From NCBI GenBank assembly GCA_910589415.1, contig OU342631.1:14570001-14634000 (forward strand): a stretch of 64,000 bases of DNA, written 5' to 3'. The stretch is from Malachius bipustulatus. Taxonomy: Eukaryota; Arthropoda; Insecta; Coleoptera; Melyridae. Shown here in pieces: positions 21,766-33,715 of the stretch. Each line of letters opens with the position of its first letter. The stretch's first letter is position 1. The position numbers and the translations under genes were made by a program. The notes under the pieces were generated by a model that was not told the origin of the DNA, ran no database searches, and saw only the letters and a list, made by a program, of their open reading frames with translations.

Positions 21766-22850
21766 CTATTGTTGGAGTTGTTGAACTCTTTGGAAGCACG
21801 ATAATCTAGACTCTGGAATCTTCAAAATACACGGATCTGGCAGTGACAATAGTCTTCTTCCCACCAAAAAGTGAGCGGGAGTAAGAGGATTTAAATTGTT
21901 GGGATCGTGAGAGAGGGGTGACAAAGGTCTAGAATTCATGATGGCCTCAATTTGTACGAGTAACGTATACATCTCTTCAAATGTCAGAGACGAAAAAAAG
22001 TCCTCCGAAGTGTGGTGATCCGGGGGGTATGAAGTGCCAATCGACTCCTTCGCCTGTCAGCCTCAACTCAACAATGCTGTCTTTATTTTTTAATACAAAA
22101 ACCCTCAACTTGTCTAACTCGGTTTTTGCTCCCCTAAAATTTGTCCCGTTGTCCGAATACATATTGGAAGGCTTTCCCCTACGGGCAATAAATCTCTTTA
22201 AAGCCAAAATAAACGAATCAGTTGACAAATCTGTAACAAGTTCAATATGAACAGCTTTGGTCACCATACATATAAACAAGCAAATATAAGACTTTGAAAC
22301 CCTACAACCACGCCCCTTCGTATCATTTAAATTCATTGGACCAGCATAGTCCACCCAAGTATTTTGAAAAGGGTAAGAAGGATTAATTCTGCAAGCTGGC
22401 AAATTACCCATTTTGGGGTTATTATTTTTGGCGCAACATGAAAACACCTCACACATTCGTGAACCACTCTTTTTGTCGTATATCTTCCCGAAATTTCCCA
22501 AAATGCGGACCAGCATGCAACAAACGCAAATGTTCCCTTGTAAATATTTGTTAACCAATTTTTTGCCGGTAACAGAATTGGATGATGCTTATCCATATCA
22601 AATTCAGAATTCACCAACCTTCCTCCAACGCGAATCAAAACTTTTTTATCCAAGAAAGGGTTCAAATTTCGAATCGACGGAGCCACATTACATTGCTGCA
22701 ATTGGCTCAGTTCTTTCAGCAAAGCATCTCGTTCGTACATATTTAACCAACACCATTAAGGAATTATTTAGGTCTTCCGATGACAATAGGCCAATACATC
22801 TATCTTGTCTTGGCTTTACGCAATTATTCGCAACACTTAACGTTTTGTAA
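21766..22850 (-). pseudogene. BEL/Pao LTR-retrotransposon pol fragment (integrase)
   Basis: On - the order is: integrase zinc-binding region (FLDKKVLIRVGGRLVNSE, then HHPILLPAKN), the VVHECVRCF block, the core domain with WVDYAGP (first Asp), KAVHIELVTDLSTDSF, RRGKPSNMYSDNGTNFRGA (second Asp) and PPGSPHFGG, then the C-terminal domain (QIEAIMNSRPLSPLS, LTPAHFLVGRRL). This is the typical BEL/Pao arrangement, whose integrase inserts cDNA into the genome. A frameshift lies near 22420. After HFGG the reading changes to FFVSDI where family members have LWEA, so the third catalytic residue is lost, and the C-terminal part is in another frame. No RT or gag is seen. The element is dead. Confidence 0.85.
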
Positions 22851-23126
22851 TTAGAATTAGAAGAAACTACTAGTCAAAAAGTTTATAAATCATAAGCAAA
22901 GTAAACGTCAGATTGACGTTTCGTTCAATTAAATTGACATTTCAAATCAACGCTAGTTAGATATCGAGCCGCTTGGGCGACAGTAACTTCCGGTGACAAT
23001 TTTCAGTGGAAGCTGCACGTATTATTATCTAGTGTATTTGATAGCATACCCATACCAGGTTAGGTCACAGACTATCATACCTTAAAAGATCGCCGACTCA
23101 ATGTAAATATTTTGGATACAAACTTG

Positions 23127-23140
23127 AGCGCCCCCTGCCC
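23127..23140. promoter_or_regulatory. CTCF-like word, site 1
   Basis: AGCGCCCCCTGCCC reads in inverse as GGGCAGGGGGCGCT, close to the CTCF core CCASYAGRGGGCGCT. It is followed by GAGGTAACGTAACTAA, which resembles the text after site 2, so the word may be carried by a repeat. A match by eye only. Confidence 0.25.
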
Positions 23141-23865
23141 GCGAGGTAACGTAACTAAAAAGCAATTATGGCGGTGGTGGGGGTATAGCGGTTGGCGGGA
23201 TATTTAAATTTAAATTATATCTATGAGTTCTGGCTATTTGGAAGTCCACATAATAATTAATTAATACAATTTTCAATAATAACGTCAGCGCATATACGTT
23301 ACTATTGAAAAGTGCATTAATATTATTTGTGCATGGTTAAATGAAAAGAACAGGTACGTTTATTATTAACTTTTATTAATTAGTTTTTATAATGAAACAT
23401 AAAAACTCCAGCAGCTCCCGTATTTCTTCTTGAAGTCCACCAGTTCACCATAATAATATGGAAACTTTTCTGTCATTCAGTGAACACGTTCATGTTCAGG
23501 GGACCCTTTCACTGCTAATGTGGAACCTGTGAAAGAAATTCTATATTCAAACAAACGTATAACATACCTAAATGATGAAGAATAATTGATATGAGTACCA
23601 CAAAGCACATTTCTAACTATTTATATCTTTTACTTACCAGATTAAATTACTGCTGCCTTTCAGTGATATTTTCTGGATTTATTTAAGCACTGCAAATCAC
23701 CCAAATAACATGCAAATTGTAAAATAAATGGTGAACACGACGCAAATTTAAATTTGTTTGTATTTATTTTATTAGTTGTCAAATAGTTTCCAAGGAAAAG
23801 AAAGCGAAGTCCGATTGATCACGATGCCTAACGGGTAAGAACGAAATTCAAATTCTCTTGACGGC

Positions 23866-23880
23866 AGCGCCCCCTGCCCC
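23866..23880. promoter_or_regulatory. CTCF-like word, site 2
   Basis: AGCGCCCCCTGCCCC has the same orientation as site 1, about 740 bp away, and is followed by TGAGGTGCCGCAACTAA. Both lie 5' of the SMYD gene. Confidence 0.25.
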
Positions 23881-25568
23881 TGAGGTGCCGCAACTAAATT
23901 CAATGTTCAAGGTCATATATCTGAGTTGGAGGGCCCTGGGTTAGGTGTATCGTGATTTAAATGAAGAGAACCAGATTGATTTCTTTTGTGTTCTGGATTT
24001 ATATTTATTATTTTGATTGACATTGACAAACATGAAAATTTTCTCCTATTTTTGCATTTCCTACATGCCCTTTAAGTTTAAAAAAAATAAACTATTGATG
24101 ATATTTTCAAGATTTTCAGGAGTGATTTTATAATATATACAGTGCATTTATTTACAATACGACCTTTCAGAAAAGCCAGTCGTTATTTAATTTTATGATA
24201 CAGGCTGTACCATTGAGGTGAAAAAACTGCAGGAAACGGTAAGAGATACGAAGTCGGTTAAATTACAAAAAAGTTGCGCTGTTTTGAGACGAGTATTTGG
24301 CAATTTTTTTTTTTTCAATTTTCCTAGAATTTCCTGAAATATCCTGAAAAAACTTGAAACATGCAGATTTATTATTTTAGCCATATCTTCTTTATTATTT
24401 AAAAAAAGATATTATTTTTTTTGTAGATTTACATAAGCCGTAATGAGCTACTTATTTGACGTTTCAAAAATTTCCAAAGCCGACTAGATCTTGGGATTTC
24501 AAAAGTCTACTTTGGTTTTTCTTATTACCGCAATATTGTTTTTCATGCCATTTGCTGTAGAAAAAACCAAGGAAACAAAAAATCCATCACATTGCAAATA
24601 AATTTGAAAATATTTTTTCTTCTTTTTCGAAAAAAAAAACTGTAATTTGCAGAGTTGTAGGAAATTGAATTTACTGCAAGTTTAGTTTCTTTCGGCGTAA
24701 TGTGTGTGAAATTTTGTATTCAGTTTTAAATACCTTGATCATGATAGAGCCATACTATGGTTCCGCCCGCGTGCTATCGTTGTCACCACCAGTGTAGCTG
24801 ACTATACGGTCACTCTCATAATTTTTTCCGAATATACAGACAGACAAGAAAGTGAATTAGTATTGAATTGTCATCCAAGTCTGAGCTATATTTGAAGTTT
24901 AAAGTCTCTAGTTCTTAGGGAAATCAGTTAAAATCAACTGCAAGATTTGCGCAGAAGACAGACAGACAAGAAAGCGAGTTAATAAAAACGCGGTAAAATC
25001 GAGTTAAATCGATTATAGAACATAATCATCTTTGATGATTGATAACGTATTTCGTCATAGGTAAGAGAGTTAACACGTTTAACATTATCAAATATCAAAC
25101 TGATGGTTGGTTTTCGTATTAACAAAACGAAAGATAGAGAGAAAAAAGACGTCGAACGCTACGATAAAATGAAAAAGAGTCTCATTTATTTTTTTTAGCT
25201 ATTTTTATATTTTTAAAGTAGCAAAAATTTATTGACACTTACCCACACCTACCTTGTTTACACTTAACATAAGTGAGAAAGTTCCTTCGTTATTGAAAAC
25301 AAAAATATTTTTCTGAACAGATTTGGACAAGATGTTTATTTGCATTTCTAATCTAAACGCCTAAAAATAAATCCGATACGTGGTAGAAGGAGAAGTAGGT
25401 GAATCTTTAGCATACCTGGATTGCTTTTAGAGCCCATTTGAAGGTCAATTCGCGATCTATTACTCACGAGTATCGCTTTCCTCATTACCAAGCCAAGCTC
25501 TCAGAAAAGCTGATCGCGGTCCGATAAATAAAAATAACGCACCGACTGACGAAGTGTTGGAATCAGTA

Positions 25569-27351
25569 ATGAGTATCGAACGCTCCGAGAAAAATTTAAA
25601 TAAAATAATAAAAAGCTTCCTGGAACGTCAATCGGTTCTCCAAGCGCCCACTGCTTGGATAATCAGGAAGTCCTCACTTGGCGGTTTCGGATTATTCGCA
25701 ACTAGAGATTTGAGTCCAGGTGACGTTATTTTCAAGGACTCTCCGGTGATTTTTGGTCCTCGATCCGGTGTGCAGTGCTCGCAAGTGTGTGTTTGTTGTC
25801 TTAAGAAAGCTAATATATACTTCTGTGAGAAAAATTGTGGTTTACCGGTGTGTTCGATTGGCTGCCAAGAATCAAGTAAGCATCAGAAAGAGTGCTATAT
25901 TATTACAAAATGGAAAAACGAAAAAGTTGACGTTGAAGATCTAAAATCAAAAATTTATAGATGTTTATCACCTATTCGCTCCTTAATGCTCACTAAGGAA
26001 GATAGAGAAGTCGTATCAATCCTAAAAGCTCATCTAGGAGGACATCATGGATTCGAAATTGATATCCTGAAAGACGATCTCCATCTTAATATTGAAGAAG
26101 ATGAAGAACTTTTCATGAAATATGTTTGCGCAGTACTTGATGCTAACGCTTTCGAGGTATGCTTGGACGAAGAAAATCAATCAAGTCTGAGAGGGTTGTA
26201 CCCTTTAGCTAGTTTAGCTAACCATTCTTGCGTTCCAAATTCGTTCCATGTTTTTGATGAAAACCAAAAGATGATCTCTAGAGCATCCGTTTTCATTAAA
26301 AAAGGTGAAGAAATTTTAATTACTTACTCCAGGGTGATGTGGGGAGCTCCCACAAGAAGATATCATTTATCTAAAACGAAACACTTCTTTTGTAAATGTT
26401 CGTTATGTAGCGATCCTACCGAATTTAAAACATACATCAGCGCTTTAGCATGCATCAAATGCAGAGGGAATGTAATACCAGTGGATCCTCTAAAAATGAA
26501 AAGTAAATGGAAATGTGAAGATTGCAATGATCTTGTAGACGTGAGGGTTGTTTCCGGGAAATTATCAGCTTTAGGATCTATTTTATCCGCATTAAACAAA
26601 GAAAATGTTGAATTTATGAAAAAATTCTTATTTGAGAAGTTACCAAAAATTGTTTCCAGTAACAATCAGGTTATTATTGAAACTGAATATAAGTTGATCT
26701 GGAGTCTGGGATATTCAGAAGGATACAAATGGGATGGTAAATTATTATTAATCTAAATAAATATTTTTATTCAATTATTTATAATTTTTAGAATTGCCCT
26801 CTGAATTACTTCTTCTGAAGGAGCGATGCTGTAGACATATTTTGAATATTTTTAAACAAATGGGTCTTGGTATGATAAAAATTAGAGGGCTGCTGTTATA
26901 CGAGCTTTACTGTTCCTTAAAATGGTTGAAAATTAAAGGTGAAGTGAACGGAGTATCTAAAAGGGAGGTAGGTATAAAATTTTTGATACCGCCGGATTTA
27001 TTAATACTGGAATTCATGGGATACATAAAAACACCTGTCATTTCTTAGTCATAAATCTAATTATAGCTAATGTTACTCTAAATACGAATATCGAGAACTA
27101 ATTTTAACTCTTCTGCGGATGTATCAAAGTAGCTTGACATAAATCATAATAATTACCCCCTTTGCTATTTTTTGTAAATTTTTTATTCGTTCTGTTTTAT
27201 GTCTTTTATTTATTTTATTTCAGTAATATGATGCTTTTAGGTAAACTCCGATGTGGAGTTGAACACTCTTCTGCAAGAAGCTGCGGATATTTTATTGTTC
27301 GATGTTGGCGCCCCTAAAGAACTAAAAGAATTGTGGCAGAATCGTCATTAA
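25569..27351 (+). CDS. SET and MYND domain protein (SmydA-8-like), three exons
   Basis: Exons 25569-26736, 26792-26967 and 27241-27351 join to about 484 codons. The first intron (GTAAAT...TTTTTAG) is phase 1, the second (GTAGGT...CTTTTAG) phase 0. The protein has the SET N-part GGFGLFATRDLSPGDVI (38-54), a MYND zinc finger between about C70 and C109 (CVCC, CEKNC, CSIGC, HQKEC), SET core ANHSCVPNSF (217-226) with NHSC, GEEILITYS (246-254) with the conserved Tyr, and a post-SET CKCSLC (275-280). The C-terminal part is helical, as in SMYD proteins. Family members methylate protein lysines using S-adenosylmethionine. The wording is closest to the arthropod SmydA group. ATG 25569 is the first ATG in frame; the frame stays open upstream, so a further 5' exon is possible. 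All key motifs are intact, so this is probably a functional gene. Confidence 0.9.
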
Positions 27352-27589
27352 AGTCATTATAGTCATTAAAGGAAGACTAAGAAAACTTCTATCCATTTTT
27401 TTTAAAATATAAATTTAGGACTAACTTTATATCTTTGATTTTTAATCGTAGATGCAGAACTGTAATTTTTATAAATTAATTTGTAATGATTACTTATGTC
27501 ATAATTACCTATTTATTTATTTGCTTTAAGATCGTGTTGGGAGAAAGTGGTTCAAAAACGAGGATATATTCTTTTACAGTGGTCATATT
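27352..27589. other. 3' flank of the SMYD gene
   Basis: Short AT-rich downstream region, likely containing the 3' UTR. I see no clear AATAAA close to the stop; AATAAA words occur only further on (27841). Confidence 0.4.
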
Positions 27590-27732
27590 CACGAGGTGCT
27601 TCGTACTTTCGTACGTTTACGAAATCATCACTTCATACTTTCTCAGATAGCCAATCAAATTTGTTAAATTTTGTATAAAACTACGAATTGGCATGATTTT
27701 GTAAAAGTACGAATGTACGAAGCACCCCGTGA
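27590..27732. mobile_element. Short hairpin MITE
   Basis: CACGAGGTGCTTCGTAC at the left is matched by GTACGAAGCACCCCGTG at the right, with inner arms TTCGTACG and TACGAATGTAC. It is about 143 bp and non-coding. Confidence 0.7.
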
Positions 27733-27853
27733 CTCTGTTGTATCATCTTTCCTAATAAGTATAGTTTTCCTATTTCTAATCTTTTTTCTTGAATCAAATA
27801 AACTTTTGGCGAAGAAGTTTCCTTCTGTTTCTGATCCCTTAATAAAGACTAAT

Positions 27854-28004
27854 GCCCGTATTCACAAACGATAATTTCCTAAATAATTACGCAATAAATT
27901 ATACCCATCTCACTCTAACGCATAGAAACTGCATATCTCCATCCCATTTATTTAATAATTATTTTCGAGATATTACAGGACATAAACGCTTTGTGAATAA
28001 GGGC
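27854..28004. mobile_element. Short TIR element, GCCCGTATTCACAAACG ends
   Basis: GCCCGTATTCACAAACG at 27854 is matched by CGCTTTGTGAATAAGGGC at 27987-28004. It is about 150 bp with no coding frame. Confidence 0.65.
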
Positions 28005-28009
28005 CTAAG

Positions 28010-28465
28010 GATGATAAAATTAATATCACCATAAAAATGAGAAAATTACAAGTGCTTTCACATCTGTTTCTTTTTTTAATCAGCGCATATTAATTTGGAA
28101 GAAGATTTTTCCCAGTAACGCACCTTACTGGAAAATAATCTATTGAAGATAAGAAACAGGTACGATCATTTTAAGGTAAACGAAATTTCGTTTTGAAAAA
28201 AGTTAGAATCGCGTACAATGTTTTCAATTTTTTTTCACCACCTTTACTTTCGATATAAAATTATTCAAGGAAACCAAAAGTCTGTCACATTAAAATATCT
28301 TTCTTAAATTTGCATTAAAACCAAACATTTTTCACCGAATGATGTCCACATATTGTTTGTCATTTATTTATTAAATAGAAAACGTTTCCTTTTTTTTTAA
28401 ACATTCAGTGTCAGCATGTTTCTTCTTTTTCGAAAAATAAAACAATTTTTTCAAAACATTTTCTC
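28010..28465. other. Intergenic, nothing recognised
   Basis: AT-rich text without frames or repeat ends that I can define. Confidence 0.5.
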
Positions 28466-28469
28466 AAAT

Positions 28470-30305
28470 GAAGGGGTCAGTGGAAAAGATGCCTATTCCA
28501 CGTCAACTAAGAATGGAGAAAACGCAGTCAAAGTTCAAAGCATATTTAAAAATATTGGTAACTTCAATAGTTTTAATTAAATTATTTTTACCATCTACTG
28601 AGTGGTATGAAATATTTGGAAAATTCCCCGATGGTTTTTTCTTAATTTTTTGTCAAAAATGTTGAATAGGCATATCTGACTCCACAAAAAAAGAAGGGGG
28701 TCATTGAAAAAGTTGCCTATACCACATCTAAGAATGGATAAAAACATTGTCAAAGTTTATAACAGATGTTTTTTTGCTAACAAATGTTGAATTATGTTGA
28801 ATGAAAGAGCTAAGAGTATAGAACTTTATTTTACTTTCTTAAATGACATTTTTTATAGTCTAACCCACAACAATTAGAAAAGTTTCTAGAGTCAGACCTG
28901 CCTAACCAACAAAACAATGCGAATGCAAAAATGCCTAAGCCACATGTTTTATTATTTTGTGTTTTTTACCGACTTAAATTTTTATTATGCTGGAAAATCA
29001 TGTATAGTAATAACTATTATCTCCTATATCTTCATTTGATGCAGTTGGTTCATAATCTGGATCACTAGAACGACCAGATATGCTAAAAACATGATCACTA
29101 TTTTCAGGAGCGGCTAAATGCTGACCGCCGTGCACTAGTAGTTCCCAATAGTACACGGTAGATGTCTCTTACTCCCGACATCTGGCGCCATTTTTTAAAT
29201 ACCTTTTACAGAGTTGAATTTCTGTATTATTTTTCTTGGGAATGAAATTTATTATTTATAAAAAGATTTTTATAATAAACGAAACGTTTCAGGGCAGGGC
29301 CGATTGGTCCCTTGTTCACTCGTAAAAAACATGTAAAAAACTTGAAATACTTTTAAAAAACTATAAGTAATATAATAATAATGATCGTAAAATAGTGTTT
29401 TTATGAAATTTTGAATTTTTTTGGAAAAAAAACAAAAAAAAAACAAAAAAAAAAATATCTGACTCTATACTGTGGTTTGGTATTCCATCAAAACATGTAG
29501 GTTTGAAAGAATACATGCAATAGCGTTGATGTTCTTTGCGTGTAGATTTGGTGCCCTTTTATCGAGTTGGATTTATATGTTTTTTCTTAATAGAAGGTAA
29601 ATACAATATACAATAAAGTTATTGTCTTTCAACATTTTTATTTACCGGCACTTGATTTACACTGGCAGATTTTTCGCTATTACGGTGAATTGTCTGAATT
29701 ACTTTCAAATATTCAATAATAAATTGGTATTTTTTAAATAATCAAAAACTAATTGACTTATAAAATTTTTATTTGATGAATACCTACTGTAACTTTTTAA
29801 TTTAGAAGATTTTGTCCACTTAAATACTCTAAAATGAGTTCTAATTTCATTAGAATTTTCATTAAAGTTCGGTATTGTTGTTAGTGTTTTTTGGTGTGTA
29901 TTGTCTGAGATAATATGTAACAATAAGAAAAAGAAATTAATAATGCTGATGAAAACGTGAACCAGGAACACGTGGACTGAAGGAATGGAATCTATGGAAT
30001 GGACAAACCTTGCGCCCCCATGCGTAGTTATTCTGAATTATTATTAGTGCACGGCGGTCAGCATTTAGCCGCTCCTCTATTTTCACTGCTGACAGCCATT
30101 TTATTTGCAGTTAGGCAACTATAACCCAATAAAGGGTGAATGTATTTTAAGTACCAGAGTTGCTTGTAGATGTCGCCAGCTGTGTAACTTGTTTGTTGCT
30201 TAGGCAACTGTGGGAAAATACTTTGGAACTTGTATAAAATCATTAGGCACAGTTTGGCGAGTTTTTTAAATTTGTGGGATAGGCACCTTTTCCACTGACC
30301 CCTTC
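28470..30305. mobile_element. Composite inverted-repeat element (~1.8 kb)
   Basis: Outer arms: GAAGGGGTCAGTGGAAAAGA (28470) with TGCCTATTCCA is matched in inverse at 30275-30305. The left arm is duplicated imperfectly at 28693-28735 (GGGGGTCATTGAAAAAGTTG). An inner inverted pair, GGAGCGGCTAAATGCTGACC plus GCCGTGCAC, lies at 29107-29135 and 30047-30075, suggesting one TIR element inside another. On - between about 29100 and 29009 is a short acidic frame reading SISGRSSDPDYEPT, which resembles acidic leader regions of some transposon proteins but is too short to classify. No transposase is found. Confidence 0.6.
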
Positions 30306-30498
30306 AAATATGATAGTTTTTTTTTGTTTCCTTGATCATCTTTATACCGAATGACTTGAAAAAATAATATGGCGGCTGAAGAAAACAGCAGTTGAGTATG
30401 CAAACCGTTATTTGGATCTGGTCGCCTTTGAATAAGATAAAAAATGTGGCTAAAATAAGAAAAATATTAAATGAACAGTATAAATAAAGAACATTCGA

Positions 30499-30767
30499 GG
30501 GTTCTAGGGCTTATGCTCATCACTGATATCATACCTAAGGAAGAGAAAAAGACTGCTGAAGACATGGATAATGGCTATTTCATTCTTGTAGGAACTCATC
30601 GGCATGCCACATCAGCTACTGATCTTGCGCAAAAGGTAAAGGATTACACTGGATGATGTGGTATATCGATGAGCTCGCAACAAGAGGTAAATGGCCCTCC
30701 ATGCTCCATGTTTTGAGCAGTGTTTTTGGCATGAGATCAGTGATGTGGTGGATGATCCCTAGAACCC
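30499..30767. repeat. Inverted repeat with GGGTTCTAGGG ends
   Basis: GGGTTCTAGGGCTTATGCTC plus ATCACTGAT (from 30499) is matched by ATCAGTGAT and GATCCCTAGAACCC (to 30767). The frame at 30471-30656 lies inside it and has no known domain. Confidence 0.55.
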
Positions 30768-30769
30768 AG

Positions 30770-31720
30770 GCATTTTCTTTTTAAAATAAGAAATATTGAT
30801 TTTCCAGTTCTTTTCAGCAATGAGTTAGGTTATTCTAAATTTTCTTTCAGCTCTTAATAAATATTAAATTGTGCAAGTTTTCTCTAATCTTGTATCTTTA
30901 ATAACCGTTTCCGATATTCCTATTCTGTACCAAGAAATTTTGACGTCGAATGCCATTAACAAACTTATAAGAGATTTGAAAAGTACGAGGATGCGTTCTC
31001 GAGATGTAGCTGTTCAAAATAGAAAAAAATTGCAATTATTTTACTTTATTTAAAACATTTTGGTATGAGTTTTGTGCATGGGAAATCTATGATTACTACA
31101 ATGCAACTGGATTGTTTACCTAATTCGTATTACAGTAAGTAGTGCTCACACAAAATTGGGTCTCTGAAAACATGGATTTTTTTCGAGAAATCTCTGCCAT
31201 ATACTAATAAAAATCTCTGTTAATATTCAAAACTGTAATCTGTAATAGGTATGTCTGTGCTGTTCCCGACTTCGAGGATCAGAAGGAAAGTCATCTTTCG
31301 GTGGATGATTTTCAATGTGGATTTTTTCAACACGATTTTTTAACATACTCATCAACTCGTGGCCTCTTTTGCCTTATTTACTCATATCCTGGCGGCGAAT
31401 GCCATCGAAAAATAATGTCCCGAGCATGAGATTATAATTTATGACAAAAATCGAGCAATTGGTAGTAAAAACTAATTTTCTTAGAAATCGAAAAAAATTC
31501 TTAGGCACGAATTCTAAAGTTTGCACGAGGACGAACTGAATAATGCAAAATCCGAAACTGCTTCCGTTCTCCACATACACCTAATTGTTTAAAATTGAAC
31601 AACCAGATTTTTAATTTTTGAAAAATTTATGTCTGAATTTTACGTATAGGTTAGGCATATTAAGAATAAAATGGGGGTTCAGAAGACAGTTTTGCTATTG
31701 TTTTGATTTTCTGACTTTCC

Positions 31721-31752
<32 letters not shown>

Positions 31753-31980
31753 GCTAAACGTTACTTTAATAAAGCTTGCTGGTAAAAATTTGGCCAGGAA
31801 CTTTTTTGTTTTTGCAATTTTTTCAGTTTTTCCTATAAATCTCAGAAAGGAAGTGTTTTTTCGACAAGTCCTTTCTATACAAAATTAAAGCAGACAAATC
31901 TTCCTACATTTCTCATAAAAAACGTTTCTTTGTAAAACAAACTATTCCTCCTGTAGAACGCGCCAAAAAACATTCACATA
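30770..31980. other. Intergenic with a T10-G20 homopolymer run
   Basis: No gene is visible. A run of ten T followed by twenty G occupies 31722-31751. The - frame at 31374-31580 has no recognisable domain. Confidence 0.5.
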
Positions 31981-32399
31981 TAAAGGCGGCTTTACACGAT
32001 GCCAGTAACTGGGGCGAGTTACTAGAACCGAGTACTGGAGCTTAGTAACTCTCCTAGTGTAAACAAATAATTTTATAAAATTCGTAAATTTCACATACAA
32101 TACAAGTCACAGCATTTTATGAACGCAATACAAATGGGCCTGGAGTAACTCAGCAGCGGTTGATTTATTTACAAGAAGAAACAGCAGACCATGCTAAAAC
32201 CATTATAGTTAATGGTGACTGTGCCCGCGCTGCGCAACACTCGACCACGTTCCACGAGGCTGCTTTAGCTATGGAAACAATGATTTTAGTTGGACAATAG
32301 CTGGACAATTGTTAGTTTTCTATGTAGCAATTGGAATCTTTATGCATGCATAGTTTTTTATAGTTAAATATGTAATTTTTTTTAAGTTAAGATCTCATG

Positions 32400-32625
32400 T
32401 AATTCATTTGCATTTTTGACCTATTCTCAATTACAATTTACGCATTCTGAATTGCATTTGACGCATTCTCAATTACATTTGACTATTCTCAATTATAATT
32501 AACGCTTTCTCAATTCAATTTGATGGTTTCTCAATTACATTTGACTATTCTCAATTACATTTGACTATTCTCAATTACATTTGACGCATTCTGAAATTCA
32601 TTTAATCGTTTCTCAATTACAACTG
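32400..32625. repeat. ~24-bp minisatellite ACATTTGACTATTCTCAATT
   Basis: Units of the form TTCTCAATTACATTTGAC with TATTC or GCATTC variants are repeated about nine times, some with TTTGATGG or TTAACGC changes. It lies inside the 3.5-kb TIR element. Confidence 0.8.
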
Positions 32626-33250
32626 GAAAAGGTGCAGAACCGAGTACTGGAGTTTAGTAACTCTCCTAGTGTAAACAAATAATTTTATATTCTTAAACAC
32701 ACTTTTATTAAAACACTCGTTCCAGTAAACCATTACAGTCGAGTAAATAGAAAGCCCTTCTATTCACTGGCACAAGTAGCTATCTCCCAGAGACAACATA
32801 CTATAAAGAGACCGTCAGATCGACGGACGAAAATGGGTACACTGTTCACGCGCATTCCGGTAGCGCATCGCGCATTGCGGACGATTTCTAAACTAAAATG
32901 AAGCTGCCTTTAGATATAAATTCACATTTTGACATAATCTGACGTTTAGTTTTGCAATTGTGTAAAATTTAATTTATTTAATTTGAGTATTATTTTATCA
33001 AACTAATAATAAATTTTAGATGAACTTTACCTTGAAACTATTTAGAAATATAATTTATAATAAATCACTGGGATCTATATCGGGAACTTATTGATAATGG
33101 GATAACATCACCTATCAGTGATTTAACCTTACTGAGAAATTTGAATGAAGATACCGTTAGGATAATCTATCATTACCTGATGTATAACCATATTAAATTA
33201 TAATCAATGGGAAATTTAATTAAATTAATCTACTCAAAATAATATTTATT

Positions 33251-33715
33251 AAAAAAAAAAAAAAAAAAAAAAAAAATTAAAATAAAAAAGGAAAGGAAAC
33301 GTTAATAAATTCTGTATATTGGATGGGGGAAAGGGAAGTTGCACAAGTAATATAAGTAATCCTATCTTTATATTTGTTTACCTTCCTAGATCCTGGGAGA
33401 TTATTCAAGGCATATTTCGGGTTTGTGTAAAGCTCTGTACATGCCTGCAGAGCGAGAAGAGTGTATCCTTTGTTGTGTTGTCTGACTAACAATCTCCCCG
33501 CAAAGTAGACAGGAAAAGTACACAAAATAAACACCGCAAACCTTGACAAAAGCAGAAGAAGAATAGAAAGTCAACGGAAGCAGGTGATGGGTCCAGATCC
33601 AGACGTATAGAAATATACAGCTTGCTCCGAAGAAAGTATTAAGAAAGTGAGGCTGGCTAAATACATGGGTAGAAGCCAAAAAAGGAAAGAAGAAGAAGAA
33701 GAAGAATTTATAATA
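33251..33715. other. Unassigned insert between poly(A) and (GAA)n
   Basis: A long A run at 33251-33276 is followed by about 400 bp of more GC-balanced text and a GAA run near 33690-33710. The - strand frames (33277-33549 and 33401-33679) are open but match no family I know. It may be a retroposed fragment of uncertain origin. Confidence 0.35.

Larger units (their letters stand above)
22860..25550. other. Intergenic between BEL/Pao remnant and SMYD gene
   Basis: No gene is visible. It contains the inverse ACGTGCAGCTC motif copy (23013-23093), two GCGCCCCCTGCCC words (23129-23140 and 23868-23880), and GACAGACAAGAAAG twice (about 24839 and 24957). The promoter and any 5' untranslated exon of the SMYD gene should lie at the right end, but I see no convincing TATA-initiator pair. 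Confidence 0.45.
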
